Part shown: positions 18,202-30,567 of the stretch, in pieces
How positions within the stretch are numbered: position 1 is the stretch's first letter
Layout of the letters: every line of letters starts with the position of its first letter
From: Symbiodinium natans
Lineage: Eukaryota > Sar > Dinophyceae > Suessiales > Symbiodiniaceae
Assembly: GCA_905221605.1 (NCBI GenBank)
Contig: CAJNDS010000147.1
Location: forward strand, 146,167-210,166
Length of the DNA stretch: 64,000 nucleotides
Direction of reading: 5' to 3'
Program-made: the position numbers and the translations under genes
Notes under the pieces: model-generated
Databases searched by the model: none
What the model was told of the DNA's origin: nothing
What the model saw: the letters and a program-made list of their open reading frames with translations, nothing else

Positions 18202-20090
18202 CATATATATATAGGTTTAAGGGTCTAGATTTTAGGGTTTAGGGTTTAGGACCCCGAAAAAACCCATCAACAAGGGGCCACACTACCCTGCCCGACTGCC
18301 CAACCCTACTCTCAGCATCTCTCCCCAAGCAACACTCCCCCCACCCAGCCCCCCCCCACTCCCCCCCTCTACTGCATTTACAGTTGAACAAGGAGAAGTT
18401 GTCGTTCATTTTGTTCTTATTTTTTTGGTTTTTGGGTGAGGGCGGTGAAGTAGGTGATCTTGTGCGTACTGGTGCTTGGGGAGGGGGAGCAGCTGTAGCA
18501 TTTCATTGAAGTTCCGGCCTGTTCTGTTGGACAAGGCGTGTGGCGCATGCACTCGGAGCCCTAAACCCTGAACCCCAAACCCTAAACCCTAAACCCTAGA
18601 CCAAAAGAAGCACCCCAAATCCGAAAGACCCGGAAGCCCCAAGAAACCCCCAATCCCCGACCTTACAAGAAAGTACCAATCGCCCTAAGCCTTCTTGCAA
18701 CCTTCGGGATTTGGGGTGTAGGGTTTAGGGTTTAGGGTTTAGGGTTTAGGGTTTGGAGAAGCCAGCCGTGGGCCGGCTGGAATGGGAATTCTGGACCCGC
18801 TCGTGGCACTGGGCCCTGGGTTTGCGGGAGTTTTTGGGTTCAAAGGTTCAGGGTTACCCCAGTTCATTTGCCTGCTCTAGGGACTCTAGGGACTCTTCAA
18901 ACCCCAGCACCCCCCAATTGCCCAATCACCCTCCCCTCCAGTTCGCCCCCCCACCCAAAAAAACAAGAAAAACTCAATCGGAATCCAAAAACCCCGACAG
19001 GCCGGGGAGCTAAGAAAGGAGCCCCTCCGGTTTTAGGGTTTAGGGTTTAGGGTTTAGGGCTCCCCCTGTCCAGGATATCTACGACACGCCGCGGGGACCG
19101 CTTTGTTGAGTGGCCCTGGGCTCCCAAACCCGTCCAGGGGCCCTGTACACGGGTGTCCCCCCTGATTCGAGCAGTCCTTAGTAGGGGTTACAGTACCACC
19201 CTAAACCCTAAACCCGAAACCCGAAACCCGAAACCCGAGACCCGAGACCCGAAACCCTAAACCCTAAACCCTAAACCCGAAACCCGAAACCCCCTATTTT
19301 TGACATTCCAACTAAGGACGTTTAGTATAAGGAGGAACATCCTAAGTTTCCATAACTGGGGTCCTATGCACTTTAGGTCTAGGGTGTCGGGTTCAGGGTT
19401 AAACCTGCAGTGCTCCCTTTTAAAGAAGGTCTCTACGTCGAGGGACCATAGCCAAATTATTTAAGTTTCAAACGCAGTCGTCAACCCCTACTTATACCCC
19501 AATTGTAGCTGCACTTGTAGTAGACATATAGTCAGGGTTATAAGTACAGATGAACCTCCAAGTAGAGGTAGCCCCCCAAAACCCTGAACCCTAAACACCT
19601 AAACCCTAAACCCTAAACCCTAAACCCTAAACCCTAAACCCTAAACCCCAAACCCTAAACCCTAAACCCCAAACCCTAAGCTACTCGAAACTTAAAACCC
19701 TGGCTTGGCTTGGACCCATCAAAGGCTTGCCGGCCGCTTGGCCCGAAACCTGCTGTGGTGGCGGCAGGACGACTGCCGATCGGAGGCGTGGCCTTTGGGT
19801 TTAGGGTTTATGGCTTGGGGTTTAGGGTTGAGGGTTTAGGTTTTAGGGTTTTGGGTTTAGGATTTAGGGTTTAGTGACTTAAGGAACCCCGATTTCGAAC
19901 ATTGTCTAGGCTGAGCGCATCATTTTGCACAAGCACGTCTGCCTACAGGAGCCCCTTTTTTTTCGCACTACTGGAGTCAAAAGCATCTTGTGAGCACCAA
20001 ACGACATGAACCGTAAACCCCAAACCCTAAACCCTTGACCCTAGACCCTAAACCCTAAACCCTAACCCAACATTGGTGGCTCAATCTTTG
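17147..20090 (+). other. Repeat-rich stretch with weak exon islands
   Basis: Contains a family C copy (17255-17357), a family L palindrome (17528-17638), an ATATAC microsatellite (18163-18212), family D fragments (19150-19345), a degenerate family A copy (19480-19565) and many heptad arrays. Exon-like islands: 18753-18840 (EFWTRSWHWALGLREFLG), 19063-19140 and 19700-19798. None could be joined with confidence. Confidence 0.45.
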
Positions 20091-21003
20091 CTCGAAACAT
20101 TTGCCGAGTTGAATGTAGACGCCTGTGTTGTGGCGCTGGGAAACATGTTCCAGGTCCCTGCACCTATTCCTATCCTACAATGTGTCAAAATGCCATGAAG
20201 CGTGCCCCTTAAAAGGGCGGTATGTCCAAAACAAGAAATCCAGATCGGTACTTATAACCCTACTTATACTACCCCTAAAGGGCCTTATAGGGGTTATCCC
20301 AACTATAAGTAGGTTATAAGCCCAGTTATGAGTGGTTACTAAGTCCCATGAACCTTCAAGTACGCTTCCACAGTTCGCTCGCGCAGCTCCCGAGATCGAG
20401 CCTGGAGCCCCAAACCCGAAGCACAAGCAGATCTGGGCCCCAGCGCTCAGAACCCTAGGGTTTAGGGTTTAGGGTTTAGGGTTTAGGGTTTAGGGTTTAG
20501 GGTTTAGGGTTTAGGGTAAGCCCTATACAACCCAAACCCTAAATTGGAACGATGCAGAGAAGATCAGCATGGCCCCTGCGCAAGGATGACACGCACAGAT
20601 CGAGAAGCATACCAAAACACCCCCCCCCCCCTCCCCGGCCCTGAACCGTATGTGAAGTAGGGGATATATGTCTTGTACCCCCAAAAGGACACCCAATGTA
20701 TGCCCTCACCAATATGAAAACGGAAACTTATGTACACTCACCAATAACAGTAATATAAACCCTATACTTCACATACCCAAATGGTTTTCCGAGCCAGAGA
20801 GCCATTTGGCCCTAAACCCTAAACCCTAAACCCTAAACTTTGCCCTAAACCCTAAACCCTAAACCCTAAACCCTAAACCCTAAACCCTAAACCCTAAACC
20901 CTAACCCTAAACCCGAAACCCTTGGAGGACTTCGCCATGCTCTACGTGAACAGGCCGGGGCAGCCCTGGCGCTCGCGGTGTCCTTTGTGCTCCTCCTATC
21001 AAG
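20082..21003 (+). CDS. Exon islands 20082-20160, 20367-20450 and 20920-20992
   Basis: 20082-20155 reads LVAQSLLETFAELNVDACVV, a regular amphipathic pattern. 20920-20990 reads EQAGAALALAVSFVLLLS, a likely membrane segment. Both sit between a CCCTAAA array upstream and heptads or a palindrome downstream, the same setting as proven exons of the LRR gene. Function is not recognised. Confidence 0.4.
20541..20617 (+). ncRNA. U6: U6 spliceosomal snRNA fragment, 5' truncated
   Basis: The core matches U6, including GATGCAGAGAAGATCAGCAT (ACAGAGA-box region) and GCCCCTGCGCAAGGATGACA (AGC triad/ISL region), then CGCACAGATCGAGAAGC. The 5' stem-loop is missing and replaced by heptad-like sequence, and no T-run terminator follows (a C-run does). 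It is therefore probably a pseudogene or a retro-inserted copy rather than a working gene. Conservation of U6 makes the identity nearly certain. Confidence 0.92.
20640..20775 (+). mobile_element. Palindromic element, family F copy
   Basis: Inverted ends GTATGTGAAGTAGGG and its near complement at 20761-20775. Inner motif TACCCCCAAAAGGACACC, reverse complement of the family core GGTGTCCTTTTGGGG. Directly downstream of the U6 fragment. Confidence 0.7.
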
Positions 21004-21364
21004 GGATATAAGGAGGGACCCCGAGAAGGGACTTAATCTTGTTCCCCTATATAACCCCCATATATATATATATATGTATGTATATGTATATATATATATG
21101 TATATATATATATACTTTATGTAGTCCCTACATACCAAAGTAGCCCCTAAACAGCCCCTCAAGGAACCCCGAAGGTCCCCTATAAGGGTCCCTCCTTTAG
21201 TCCCTTGATGTTGGAAGCGAGTTCTGGGTAGGTCGTGCGGAGGAAAGAACCCTAGGCGAGTCGGGTTGGGTTTGGGTTTAGGGTTTAGGGTTTAGGGGTT
21301 AGGGTTTTGGGTTTTGGGTTTAGGGCTTAGGGTTTAGGGTTTAGGGACCCTAAACCCCAAACCC

Positions 21365-23125
21365 TAAACCCTGCAGAGCTCTCCAGGTGGCTCGGCGATC
21401 TACTCGGCACGCGCATGCAGCAGGGTCCCTTGGGTGCCTGCTTGCTGGGCTTGGGGCCGGGGAAGGGCGCCTCACGGTGAAGAACGCTTCGGGTTTAGGG
21501 TTTAGGGTTTAGGGTTTAGGGTTTAGGGTTTAGGGTTTACGGTTTAGGGTTTAGGGTTCAGGGTTTAGGGTTCAGGGCTTAGGGTTTAGGGTTTGGGGCT
21601 CTTCTTGGACCCCAGTGGTACCCCTTTTCCCGGTTTTTCGGCTTTAGGTTCTCTTCTAAAGTCGCCAACCCGCCAAAAAACTCACTATTGGCTAGCAGGG
21701 AATGAGGGAAGTCGCGCTCTACGCTGTCCCTTAATTTATAAAACCTCCAAGTACTAGGGGTCCTTGCGGGTTGTGCAGGGCCGACAGGGGGAGAGCGGTT
21801 GAGGGTTTTAAGCTTCGGGTCAGTAATTTCGGGGTTAGGTCGTAGGCTTGCGGCCTTCAAGTTCGGGGTTGAATAGGCTTTCGGCGCGCAGTCGCAGGAA
21901 AGGATGTTGACAATCAGTTGGTCCCTAAACCCTAAACCTTAAACCCTAAACCCTAAACCCTAAACCCTAAACCCTAAACCCTAAACCCTAAACCCTAAAC
22001 CCGTCTCGTAACGAGGGAACATGCGGTGCCTTGAGCCAGTCCTCTTCCTGGTTATTGGCCGTGAACCCACAGAGCCCAACACCCCCTGCTTCAGGTATAT
22101 ACCTTAATTTATACAAGGATCCTTAATATGGCTTAAGGAATATACGTTAATTTTTACAAGGATCCTTAAAGGGCTATTCCTTAAAGGGGTACTGGGCTCC
22201 TTGGGAAACCGCATCGGGCAGTGGTGACTTCTCTAAATGATGGTCCTCTTTCTCGGGTCCATAGGATAAGGCGGCCCCTCTTATTTCGGGTACCCCAAAA
22301 ATTCAGAGAGCTGACCCTGACCCTAAACCCTAAACCCTAAACCCTAAACCCTAAACCCTAAACCCTAAACCCTAAACCCTAAACCCTAAACCCTAAACCC
22401 TAAACCTAAACCCTAAACCCTAAACCCTAACAGACACTTTTTAGAAATCTCGTGTTGATTGTTTGTTTTTTGTTTCTTTCTATCTTTTTTCCCTCTTGCT
22501 CTCTACAGCACTTGAGGGTTCAATTCTGCTTTGGCGCCTGGGAGAGCTCACGCAAAGCCAGACCTTGTGGACGAAATGAACCCTAAAAGGGTTTATGGTT
22601 CATATACCTTAATTGGAATTTTAGTAGTATAGGGTATATAACTAAAAGGGTTGGTTCATATACCTTAATAGGCATTATAGTAGTATAGGGTATATGACCC
22701 AAACTTTAGGGTTCATTTGGTCCCCAAGGCAAGCTGCTTTTATAAACCCACAGCTCCAATCCCGTCGCAGTCCATGGATGTACCGAAGTTGACCCTCAGA
22801 TCCGCGCAGGTCCCGCAGGAATGTGTGCGCACAAGGGCTTGGTGAATGTGGAGTTGCATGCAGCATTGGGGCTGTAGGATGTGTGCCCCCTAAACCCTAA
22901 ATCCTAAACCCTAAACCCTAAACCTGTGCATGTGCCCCAAGCTTGGTATATCCGTGAAGACTGCAGGGCAGGCGGTCTTTGACGTTGCACTGGCGGGGCT
23001 GCTGCGCGACAAGCTCTGCGCAGAGTCTTCTCGGCCGCATCTGGTCAATTCCTTAAACCGCATTCCTGGCACACGGTCCCTGGTATTCCCACAAGGGGAC
23101 ACTGAAACATACACCGTGTAAAGCA
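21365..23125 (+). CDS. Exon islands 21365-21476, 22010-22090 and 22930-23121
   Basis: 21372-21476 reads AELSRWLGDLLGTRMQQGPL and ends at TGA. 22936-23121 reads KLGISVKTAGQAVFDVALAG then LLRDKLCAESSRPHLVNSL and ends TAA. The second is 62 codons without repeats and follows CCCTAAA. Either frame could be read through by splicing before its stop. Products are not recognised. Confidence 0.38.
22563..22729 (+). mobile_element. Palindromic element, family B, with internal duplication
   Basis: Ends CCTTGTGGACGAAATGAACC and GGTCCCCAAGG. The core, a GGTTCATATACCTTAAT run ending in TAGTAGTATAGGGTATAT, is present twice in tandem. Confidence 0.75.
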
Positions 23126-25710
23126 TGGAGAGTTGCTCAAATCGTAGACTGATCTGCAGGGCTCGTTCCGGCAATGAGTGTCCAAGCTTGGGAGATGTGC
23201 ATTCAGATGTTCCCCCCTTATGCATTATAACCCCTATTACCGAACCCTAAATAGAAGAACATGCCAAGATGTGCACCTTGAAGCAGAAGTTTCTTGCTGC
23301 GGTTCATGCTCCTCCGGCCTGTGTACTGTCCTGCCCCTCTAAGCCAAAAAGGGCACCCTATTAGGGTTTAGGGTTTAGGGTTAAATTGTTATTCCTCAGG
23401 TTGCTCTTGGTTCTAGAGTATGAAATTCTCTTTAACCCATGCTTACATTCGGAGGCACGAACCATCATCGAAGCCCATTCCTTCTCCAACCCTCTGGACA
23501 CCATAGCCAAGAGTCTGCACCCTAAACCCCAAACCCCAACCCCCAGCCCCTAACCCCAAACCCTAAACCCTAAACCCTAAACCCTAAACCCTAAACCCTA
23601 AACCCTAAACCCTAAACCCTAAACCCTAACCCCTAACCCCTAACCCCTAAACCCTAAACCCTAAACCCTAAACCCTAAACCCTAAACCCTAAACCCTAAA
23701 CCCTAAACCCCAAGCCAAGTCGCAGCTGATCTCCTCCCCTCCCCCAGGCTGCCACATGCCATCCATTCACCCGAGGACCTGCCCAGGCCTCTCTCAGAGT
23801 TCTCCATTGCTTCTAGGGTGTAGGGTTTGGGGGTTTAGGGTTTAGGGTTAGGGTCCAGGGTTTAGGGTTTAGGGTTTAGGGCTACCAGACTTCAGGGTTC
23901 AGGGTTTAGGGCTACTAGACTTTAGGGATTTAGGGCTACTCGGCTTTTCTTGAAAGCTTGGTCGGCCCCTTAGGGATGTCTGAAGTATTTTCTTTCTTCG
24001 GGTTTGTAAGGGCCCCCTGGGTTTAGGGTTTAGGGTTTAGGGTTTAGGGTTTAGGGTTTCTGTTTCACATCTGTTTCACAGCAACAGCTGTGCACACTTT
24101 TTCAGTTGTAGCCACGCGTGCTCGGACTTGCTAGGACTTGAGAGTCTGCTACTTCCGGCCAGGACTTCATAGCCCGGATGCAAAAAAAGGTTTAGGGCTT
24201 AGGGTTTAGGGTTTAGGGCTTTTTTTTTCGACGGGGCTCTGAAAGGGGCTGTAGGTCGGTGGTACTTATGAACGTCCAGGGTGTAGGGCAAAGGGTAAAG
24301 GTAAAGGCTTAGGATTATGAGGATCATCTTTTTGTTTTTCGGGCTTGTCCAGTTAAGGCCCTAAACCCTAAACCCTAAACCCTAAACCCTAAACCCTCTT
24401 TTACCTCGCTTGGACCTTGTCTGTCCTGTCTTAAAGGCAACATGAACCATAAAGCCTTTTAGGGTTCATGTCGTCCACAAGGGATGGATTCCGCAGAAGC
24501 TGAGCCACAGTCTACAGAGCATCCCCCAGCCCTTGCACAATGCTAATCACATGGATGAGGGCTCTTATTTTTTTCAAGCAGGGTTTAGGGTTTAGGGTTT
24601 AGGGTTTAGGATTTAGGGCTACCCTCCTCAATCCCCCCCCTACAAGCACCCTAAACTCTGACAAGCCTCAGAGGGACATATGGTCATAGGTTCCCCTACT
24701 ACCCCCCTGTATACTACCCCCCTCTCGGTTCCCCCCATAATGGAAGGCCATTTAGGGGATAATTAAGCTTACTTAAGGTTATTTGAGGGGGCAACCTAGG
24801 GGGGTAGTATAGAGGGGGGTAGTAGGGGAACCCATGATATGGGGGGATCTGATGTCCCCCGCCTCAGCCATGCTGACACCGCCCCTAGGAACCTGAGGAG
24901 CCCTGAAACCCTGCAGGGCGTGCGCGAAGGGTTTAGTTTTGGGGTTTAGGGTTTAGGGGTTTGGGGTTTAGGGTTTAGGGTTTAGGGTTTAGGGTTTAGG
25001 GTTTAGGGTTTAGGGCGAAACGCCCTGGTGGGCACCTGAGAGGCTCCTCCGGTGCATGGAGGTCATGCAGATCAAGCGCGCGCACCGGCCCACCCTGTGG
25101 CGGCTCGGCGGGGTTGGGTGATGAGATGTGGGGGTTTCCGAAATTATAGGGGTACTAGACCCTAAACCCTAAACCCTGAACCCTAAACCCTAAACCCTAA
25201 ACCCTAGACCCTAGACCCTAGACCCTAGACCCTAGACCCTAGACCCTAGACCCTAGACCCTAAACCCTAAACCCTAAACCTTACCTTGATTGAGTCCTTT
25301 ATTGTAAGGGAAATCCTCGTATTTGGGGTAGTTGGTGTCAGCCAATAGGCCAGCTCGACTGCGTGAACTCCCCAGCCTGTTTCCCGCAAGCTTAAGACTA
25401 AACCCGGCAAACCCTAAACCCTGTAAACCCCTAAACCCTAAGTGTACCGGATTTCCATGTGAACTATGATCCGGGCTTGGGTTCCGGGTTTCGGGTCCGT
25501 GGTCGGGGGCTTTTGTTTCAGGGCTCGTCTCGCCCATTGTCTCCTCCAAGCCTCTGCGGACTGGGATATCTCCCGGCCGTAGCAAAGGCTCTTTCTCCCA
25601 CTGGGGTTTTTGCCTTGCTTGTATAGGGTTTAGGGTTTAGGGTTTAGGGTTTAGGGTTTAGGGTTTAGGGTTTAGGGCCGCTTCTAAGGCTTTTGGGGGG
25701 TTCTATATGT
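23126..25710 (+). other. Arrays, a long palindrome and weak exon islands
   Basis: Major CCCTAAA arrays at 23558-23711 and 24360-24397, TTTAGGG at 24964-25016, CCCTAGA variant at 25205-25262, TTTAGGG 25626-25676. Exon-like islands: 23432-23512 (EARTIIEAHSFSNPLDTIAK), 23748-23815 (RLPHAIHSPEDLPRPLSEF) and 25050-25120 (RLLRCMEVMQIKRAHRP, then a TGA). They are plausible but unlinked. Confidence 0.4.
24689..24832 (+). mobile_element. Palindromic element, family M, 34-bp inverted ends
   Basis: Left arm 24689-24722 and right arm 24799-24832 match at 33 of 34 positions, starting GGTTCCCCTACTACCCCCC. Related fragments near 1165-1250. No ORF. Confidence 0.88.
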
Positions 25711-25971
25711 CTCCAGAGTGAAGCTCCCACGCAAGCTGGATGGCTTGAGCTGATGCTCATGTTGACAACAGGTATCATCATAAAGCCTCTCTAAAGAAGA
25801 CTTGAAGACGAAAAGCCCCTGAATTCTGCGGTGAGGTGGTCAAGTTTCTTTTCTCTTGGGGGCTGCTCATGGTTCGGGTTTGTGGGGTTCAGGGTTGTTC
25901 GGGTTTCGGGTTTCTTCCCCTACACCCTAAACCCGAAACCCTAAACCCTAAACCGTAAACCTTAAACCCAA

Positions 25972-28735
25972 TTCAAACACGCGAAGCCTTTCTTGTCAAC
26001 CCGAGGCACGCCTTCTTGGCCGCGGTCTCCCGCAGCGTGGCGCCTGAGGCATGGGGGGCGGTTTAGGGTTTAGGGTTTAGGGTCTAGGGCTACGGTTTCA
26101 TTACCCAGACAGCATAATCTTGGGCCCAAAAAAGCTGCTACATAAAAAAAGGCCCTTCAAGGCCCAAGTATATGCCTAAACCCTATAAACCCTAAAGATG
26201 GGTACATGGACCCTTTTGTGATTGTTGGCGGCAGGTTGCTATAGCAGCTGAGACACTCTTTGGCCCTGAAGGGTTCGAGGTGTCGGTGGAGCTTTGAGGC
26301 TTGCGGGCTGGGTTTATCCACTGCTGTCTGAGGGCACGATTTTCGGAGGCGGAGGGGGGGAGGGTATGCCATGAAAGTAGGGGAACCTACTCAGTTGCAG
26401 GGTTTGGCGGTTGCAGGTCTGTCTGGTGGTTCTATTCTTGCACTGAAATTCTGGGGGTCGTAGATGTATGTTGACAAACTTCGCTGCCCCTCGCAAGGGA
26501 CTACAGCCGGGTCTCGGCAAACTCCTGGGCCTAAACCCTAAACCCTAAACCCTGAACCCTGAACCCTGAACCCTGAACCCTGAACCCTGAACCCTGAACC
26601 CTGAACCCTGAACCCTGAACCCTGAACCCTGAACCCTACATGGGCTCTTCAGCCCTTCTGTTCGTCCCTAGCCCTTCCTGACACAAGCGTGTGCGCCACC
26701 TTAAACCCGAAATTTGAAACCCTAAACCCTAAACCCTAAACCCTAAACCCCAAACCCCAAACCCTAAACCCTAAACCCTAAACCCTAAACCCTAAACCCT
26801 AAAACCCTAAACCCTAAACCCTAAACCCTAAACCCTAAACCCTAAAACCCTAAAACCCTAAAACCCTAAACCCTCATCCCCAAACCGCCGTAGGCCAAGC
26901 CCCTCTCCCCTCAACTCTGGCTGCCGCATCTTCTGGAGCTCCTGAGGCGACGCTTACCTGGGTTTAGGGTTTAGGGTTTAGGGTTTAGGGTTTAGGGTTT
27001 AGGGTTTAGGGTTTTAGGGTTTTAGGGTTTAGGGTTCAGGGGTCTCCTGGAGCAAAACAGGGTTTAGGGTTTCGGGTTTGGGGCAGACGGCAAGTCCAGC
27101 TTCAAAAAAGGGTTTAGGGCAAAGTTTAGGGCTTGGGCTTGGGGTGTGGATTTGTCCTTCTCTGCCGGGTGCCTTGGCGAAACCACTACCGAAGAGTTTA
27201 ACTCGTCGAATTTTTATTGAGGGCGGATAAGGGGGTTGTCCACGGATCTCCACACTTAAGCACCCCAGCAGACCCCAGTTGCTGAAGCCCTGCAGAAGAC
27301 TTTTTGGTGGAGTGCCAGGAATTTCGGCTTAGGACCTGGTCGGTTGGGCCTCTGGGTGCTCATCCGGCACGCTTAGGTGTTCCGCCATGTTCTAGGAAGC
27401 AGGCGCAGAAGTACCCTAAATCCTAAACCCATAAACCCTAAACTCTAAACGCACAGTTTGCTGCCGTAATTGGCGAAGACCAGTGCCCCGAACCTTAAAC
27501 CCTAAACCCTCGACATGCCAAGGCTAGACGACGATTTGCTTAAGAATCCCCAAAAACAAAACTAGTATTTTGCTTAAGGACCCCCCCCCCAAAACACAGA
27601 GCGTTCTTCCTTATAAGGGGAATATAGGGGTCATTGTTTTTCATTCTTTTGGGGTTCTTAAGCAAATAGTAGAAACAAGCCCTCCTTGTAAGGTGAATAT
27701 AGGGAGTATGATCTTTAGTTTTTGGGGGGCTCTTAAGCAGATGGTGGTAGAACCTGGGGCTTCTGAGCCGCTTCAAGTGAGGGCGAAAAAGCTATTGGTG
27801 AGTATATATAAGGTTCCTTGTTAATATTGGTGAGTGTATAGACTTGGTGTCCTTTTGGGGATACGAGAAACATATACCCTACGCCATATGGTGATCTCTC
27901 TAAATTGCGGTCCTTTTTGGGGTCCTTATTCTAAGGCGGCCGCTCTTGTTTTGGGTGCCCAAAAGGGACGATGATTGAGAGAACTGACCATTTGTGAGCA
28001 AAGCGCCTGCGACGGCCTTAGTAGCCCTAAACCCTAAACCCAAACCCTAAACCCTAAACCCTAAACCCTAAACCCTAACCCTAAACCCTAAACCCTAAAG
28101 CTATCGCAGGCGATCGCCCTTCTCCAAAAACAACACTGCCCTACTGGAGACTGCCGCAAGCATGGCAGGCCAGTACCATTTAGGGTTTAGGGTTTAGGGT
28201 TTAGGGTTTAGGGTTTAGGGGTCGAGCCGAGCGTTGAAGCACAGTGGATTCAGGGTTTTCAGGGCTCATAAGGGTTTAGGATTAGGGCTCAGGGTTTCAA
28301 AGAGTCTGAGGCTCAACTAGGGTTCATGGGTGTGTTTCTTGGGATAGGGTTTATAAGTTTAGAGGGTTCAGCCGGCCCAACACATCGGTGCAAGCGGTGC
28401 ACCTGAGAGGTTCGCCCTCATGGGGATAGAGCCATCACCGCCTGTTCTTTTTTCATAATCTTGGTTGCCCATAACCCAGATCCCAAGACCATTTTCTCCA
28501 CCCTAACCCCTAAACCCTAAACCCCTAAACCCCTAAACCCCTAAACCCCTAAACCCCTAAACCCCTAAACCCCTAAACCCCTAAACCCCTAAACCCCTAA
28601 ACCCCTAAACCCCTAAACCCCAAACCCTACACCCCTAAACCCCTAAACCCTAAACCCTAAGCCCTAGACCCCATGTCAGGCCCCATCATCAAAGAGGCGC
28701 CCGGCCCGGCCCTTGCCAGGAGCCGCACCAGCCGA
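25972..28735 (+). CDS. Linked exon chain 25972-26048, 26894-26946, 28110-28168, 28680-28735
   Basis: Three successive junctions keep frame with GC donors and AG acceptors: 26049-26893, 26947-28109 (GCGA at both edges) and 28169-28679 (GCC at both edges). The joined reading passes through REAFLVNPRHAFLAAVSRSV, KPLSPQLWLPHLLELLRR, SPFSKNNTALLETAASMAG and PIIKEAPGPALARSRTS. All three introns start with TTTAGGG soon after the donor and end with CCCTAAA before the acceptor. The protein looks helical; I do not recognise its family. An upstream island at 25722-25778 (SEAPTQAGWLELMLMLTTG) may precede it. Confidence 0.6.
27536..27740 (+). mobile_element. Nested palindromes, family L
   Basis: An outer pair (GCTTAAGAATCCCCAAAAAC near 27538, its complement ending 27738) encloses an inner pair of the same family (GCTTAAGGACCCCC near 27576 and GGGGTTCTTAAGC near 27651). 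A second insertion of the family into an earlier copy explains the layout. The ORFs on both strands are translations of the palindrome. Confidence 0.75.
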
Positions 28736-28739
28736 TTTT

Positions 28740-30055
28740 TTTTGGGGAGGTTGCTTTCCAGGAAGGGTTTTAGTGCTGTAGGGCTGAGGGTTTAGGGTTT
28801 AAACCCTAAACCCTAAACCCTTAAACCTAAACCCTAAACCCTAAACCCTGGTGCACAGAGTTCGGTGAGGCATTTGTTGCAAGGCCCCCATGGCTCGTGA
28901 GGAGCCTTCAGAACCTTAGATGCCCAAACCCTAAAAACTAAACCCTGAACCCTAAACGTAAATTCAAAGGTTGCAGTGTTTGCACCCAAAATCAACAGGG
29001 GGTGCTTACCAGGATTTGCTGCGTCATGCCCTGTGTTCCTTAAAGCAGGCCCTTGATAGGGTTCAGGGTTTACGGTTTAGGGTCTAGGGTTTAGGATGTA
29101 GACTGTGGGGATGATAAGGCCGAATAGCCCCGCCTGGTCTTGGCAAGGATGCTTCAAGCGTTCGTGGCCTTGCGCCAGGAAGTCTTCACCCAGGCCAGGC
29201 CTTGAAAGTTGAGCAGGAAGCCCGGAGCTCTTTCTAGCAGAAGCATTTTTCTGTACTTAGGGTTTAGGGTTTAGGGTTTAGGGCTTAATTTGTGTCTTGC
29301 AATATAATCTACTCAGCAATGGAGTAGGTAACCTTTAACCGCTTTTGGGTATTCTAATCCCAATAGAATCCCAAAGGTTAACCTTGAATTCCGCCAGGTT
29401 AGTGGACAAGTAAGTATAGCAAACGAAACCTACAGCCCTGCACTAAACCAGCTAGCCTTAGGTTGCTTCGAGCTACAAGGCCCTCAGCCTTCATGACCCT
29501 AAACCCGCAAACCAAGGACCCTCAACCCATGGGCGGAAAGTTTAGGGTTCAGGGTGTAGGGTTTAGGGTTTAGTGTTTAGGGTTTAGTCATAGGTTTCCA
29601 TAGCCATTCCGCTTCAGCTTTGGTGCTGCTTCATTTCTTGGTGCTGCTTCAACATGTGTGTGCCGTAGTGAAGCAGCACGCAAAAATGAAGCAGCACGGT
29701 CTTTGAAGCAGCAAGCACTGGTAAATGTACTAACCGCCGCTGCCTCTGTCACAACAGGCAGACGAACTTGTCTTGGCAAATCTACTTGCAAATTGCGTTC
29801 CGCTTCAGCATTGGTGCTGCTTCGTTTTTGGGTGCTGCTTCAGCATGCGCGTGCCGCGGTGAAGCAGCACGCGAAAATGAAGCAGCATGGTCCGTGAAGC
29901 AGCATGGCTACGGAGTCCTATGATTTAGGGAAGTTAGAGCCCTGGCTTCGGGATCAGTGACCCCCATCGCCCGAAGCCCATGTCGCCTCCGCTTGCTTCA
30001 GGCCGTCGTGGAACGCCATGGCGAGCTGCTGGAAGACCGCCACTTGGAATCCTGA
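28740..30055 (+). other. Exon-like islands and a GCTGCTTC repeat module
   Basis: Islands 28868-28915, 28972-29035 (VAVFAPKINRGCLPGF) and 29150-29205 (MLQAFVALRQEVFTQARP) lie between heptad arrays. 29311-29412 is a family I palindrome (TAACCTTTAACC...). The rest is the repeat module at 29594-29915. Confidence 0.4.
29594..29915. repeat. Duplicated GCTGCTTC/GAAGCAGC palindromic module
   Basis: Two direct copies (about 29594-29715 and 29799-29915) each contain GTGCTGCTTC twice followed by GAAGCAGCAC twice, so each can form hairpins. Between them an open stretch reads LVNVLTAAASVTTGRRTCLG. Spacers differ slightly (GTGTGTGCCGTAG against GCGCGTGCCGCGG). There are no heptads inside. Confidence 0.85.
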
Positions 30056-30059
30056 CCTC

Positions 30060-30555
30060 CCTCAACCCTGAACCCTAAACCCTCAACCCTGAACCCTGAA
30101 CCCTAAACCCTAAACCCTGACCCTAAACCGCAAACCCTAGAGAGGGCTTGGGATTCACGTCTTGGTTGGGCTTCAGGGCTTCTTAGCCTTGGCTTGACCC
30201 TCGAGGCTCCGTCCCAAAAGGGCCCAAGAGGGCCACCCTACGAACCCTATACCCTGTACATCCGAAGCCCTCAGCCCTAGACCCTAAACCCTAAACCCTA
30301 AACCCTAAACCCTAAACCCTAAACCCTAAACCCTAAACCCTAAACCCTAAACCCTAAACCCTAAACCCTAAACCCTAAAAACCCTAAACCCTGCACATCC
30401 TAAGCCTTCTTGCCAGGGCTGCGGGAGCCCGAGACGCTTGGCAGCGCCCGGGTGGCCGTGCTTGGCGCTCTGGCCAACGGAGGCGCGCGCGACCCCTTTG
30501 TCTCGGGCTTGAAAAAGGGGGTTTAGAGTTTAGGGTTTAGGGTTTAGGGTTTAGG
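30060..30555 (+). CDS. Exon island about 30416-30525
   Basis: Between a long CCCTAAA array (30282-30378) and TTTAGGG (30530-30556). Reads REPETLGSARVAVLGALANG then GARDPFVSGLKKGV and a TAG formed by the heptad. The sequence recalls an ARM/HEAT-like helix pair but is too short to call. Setting and composition match spliced exons elsewhere in the window. Confidence 0.42.
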
Positions 30556-30567
30556 GAAATTGTACAG

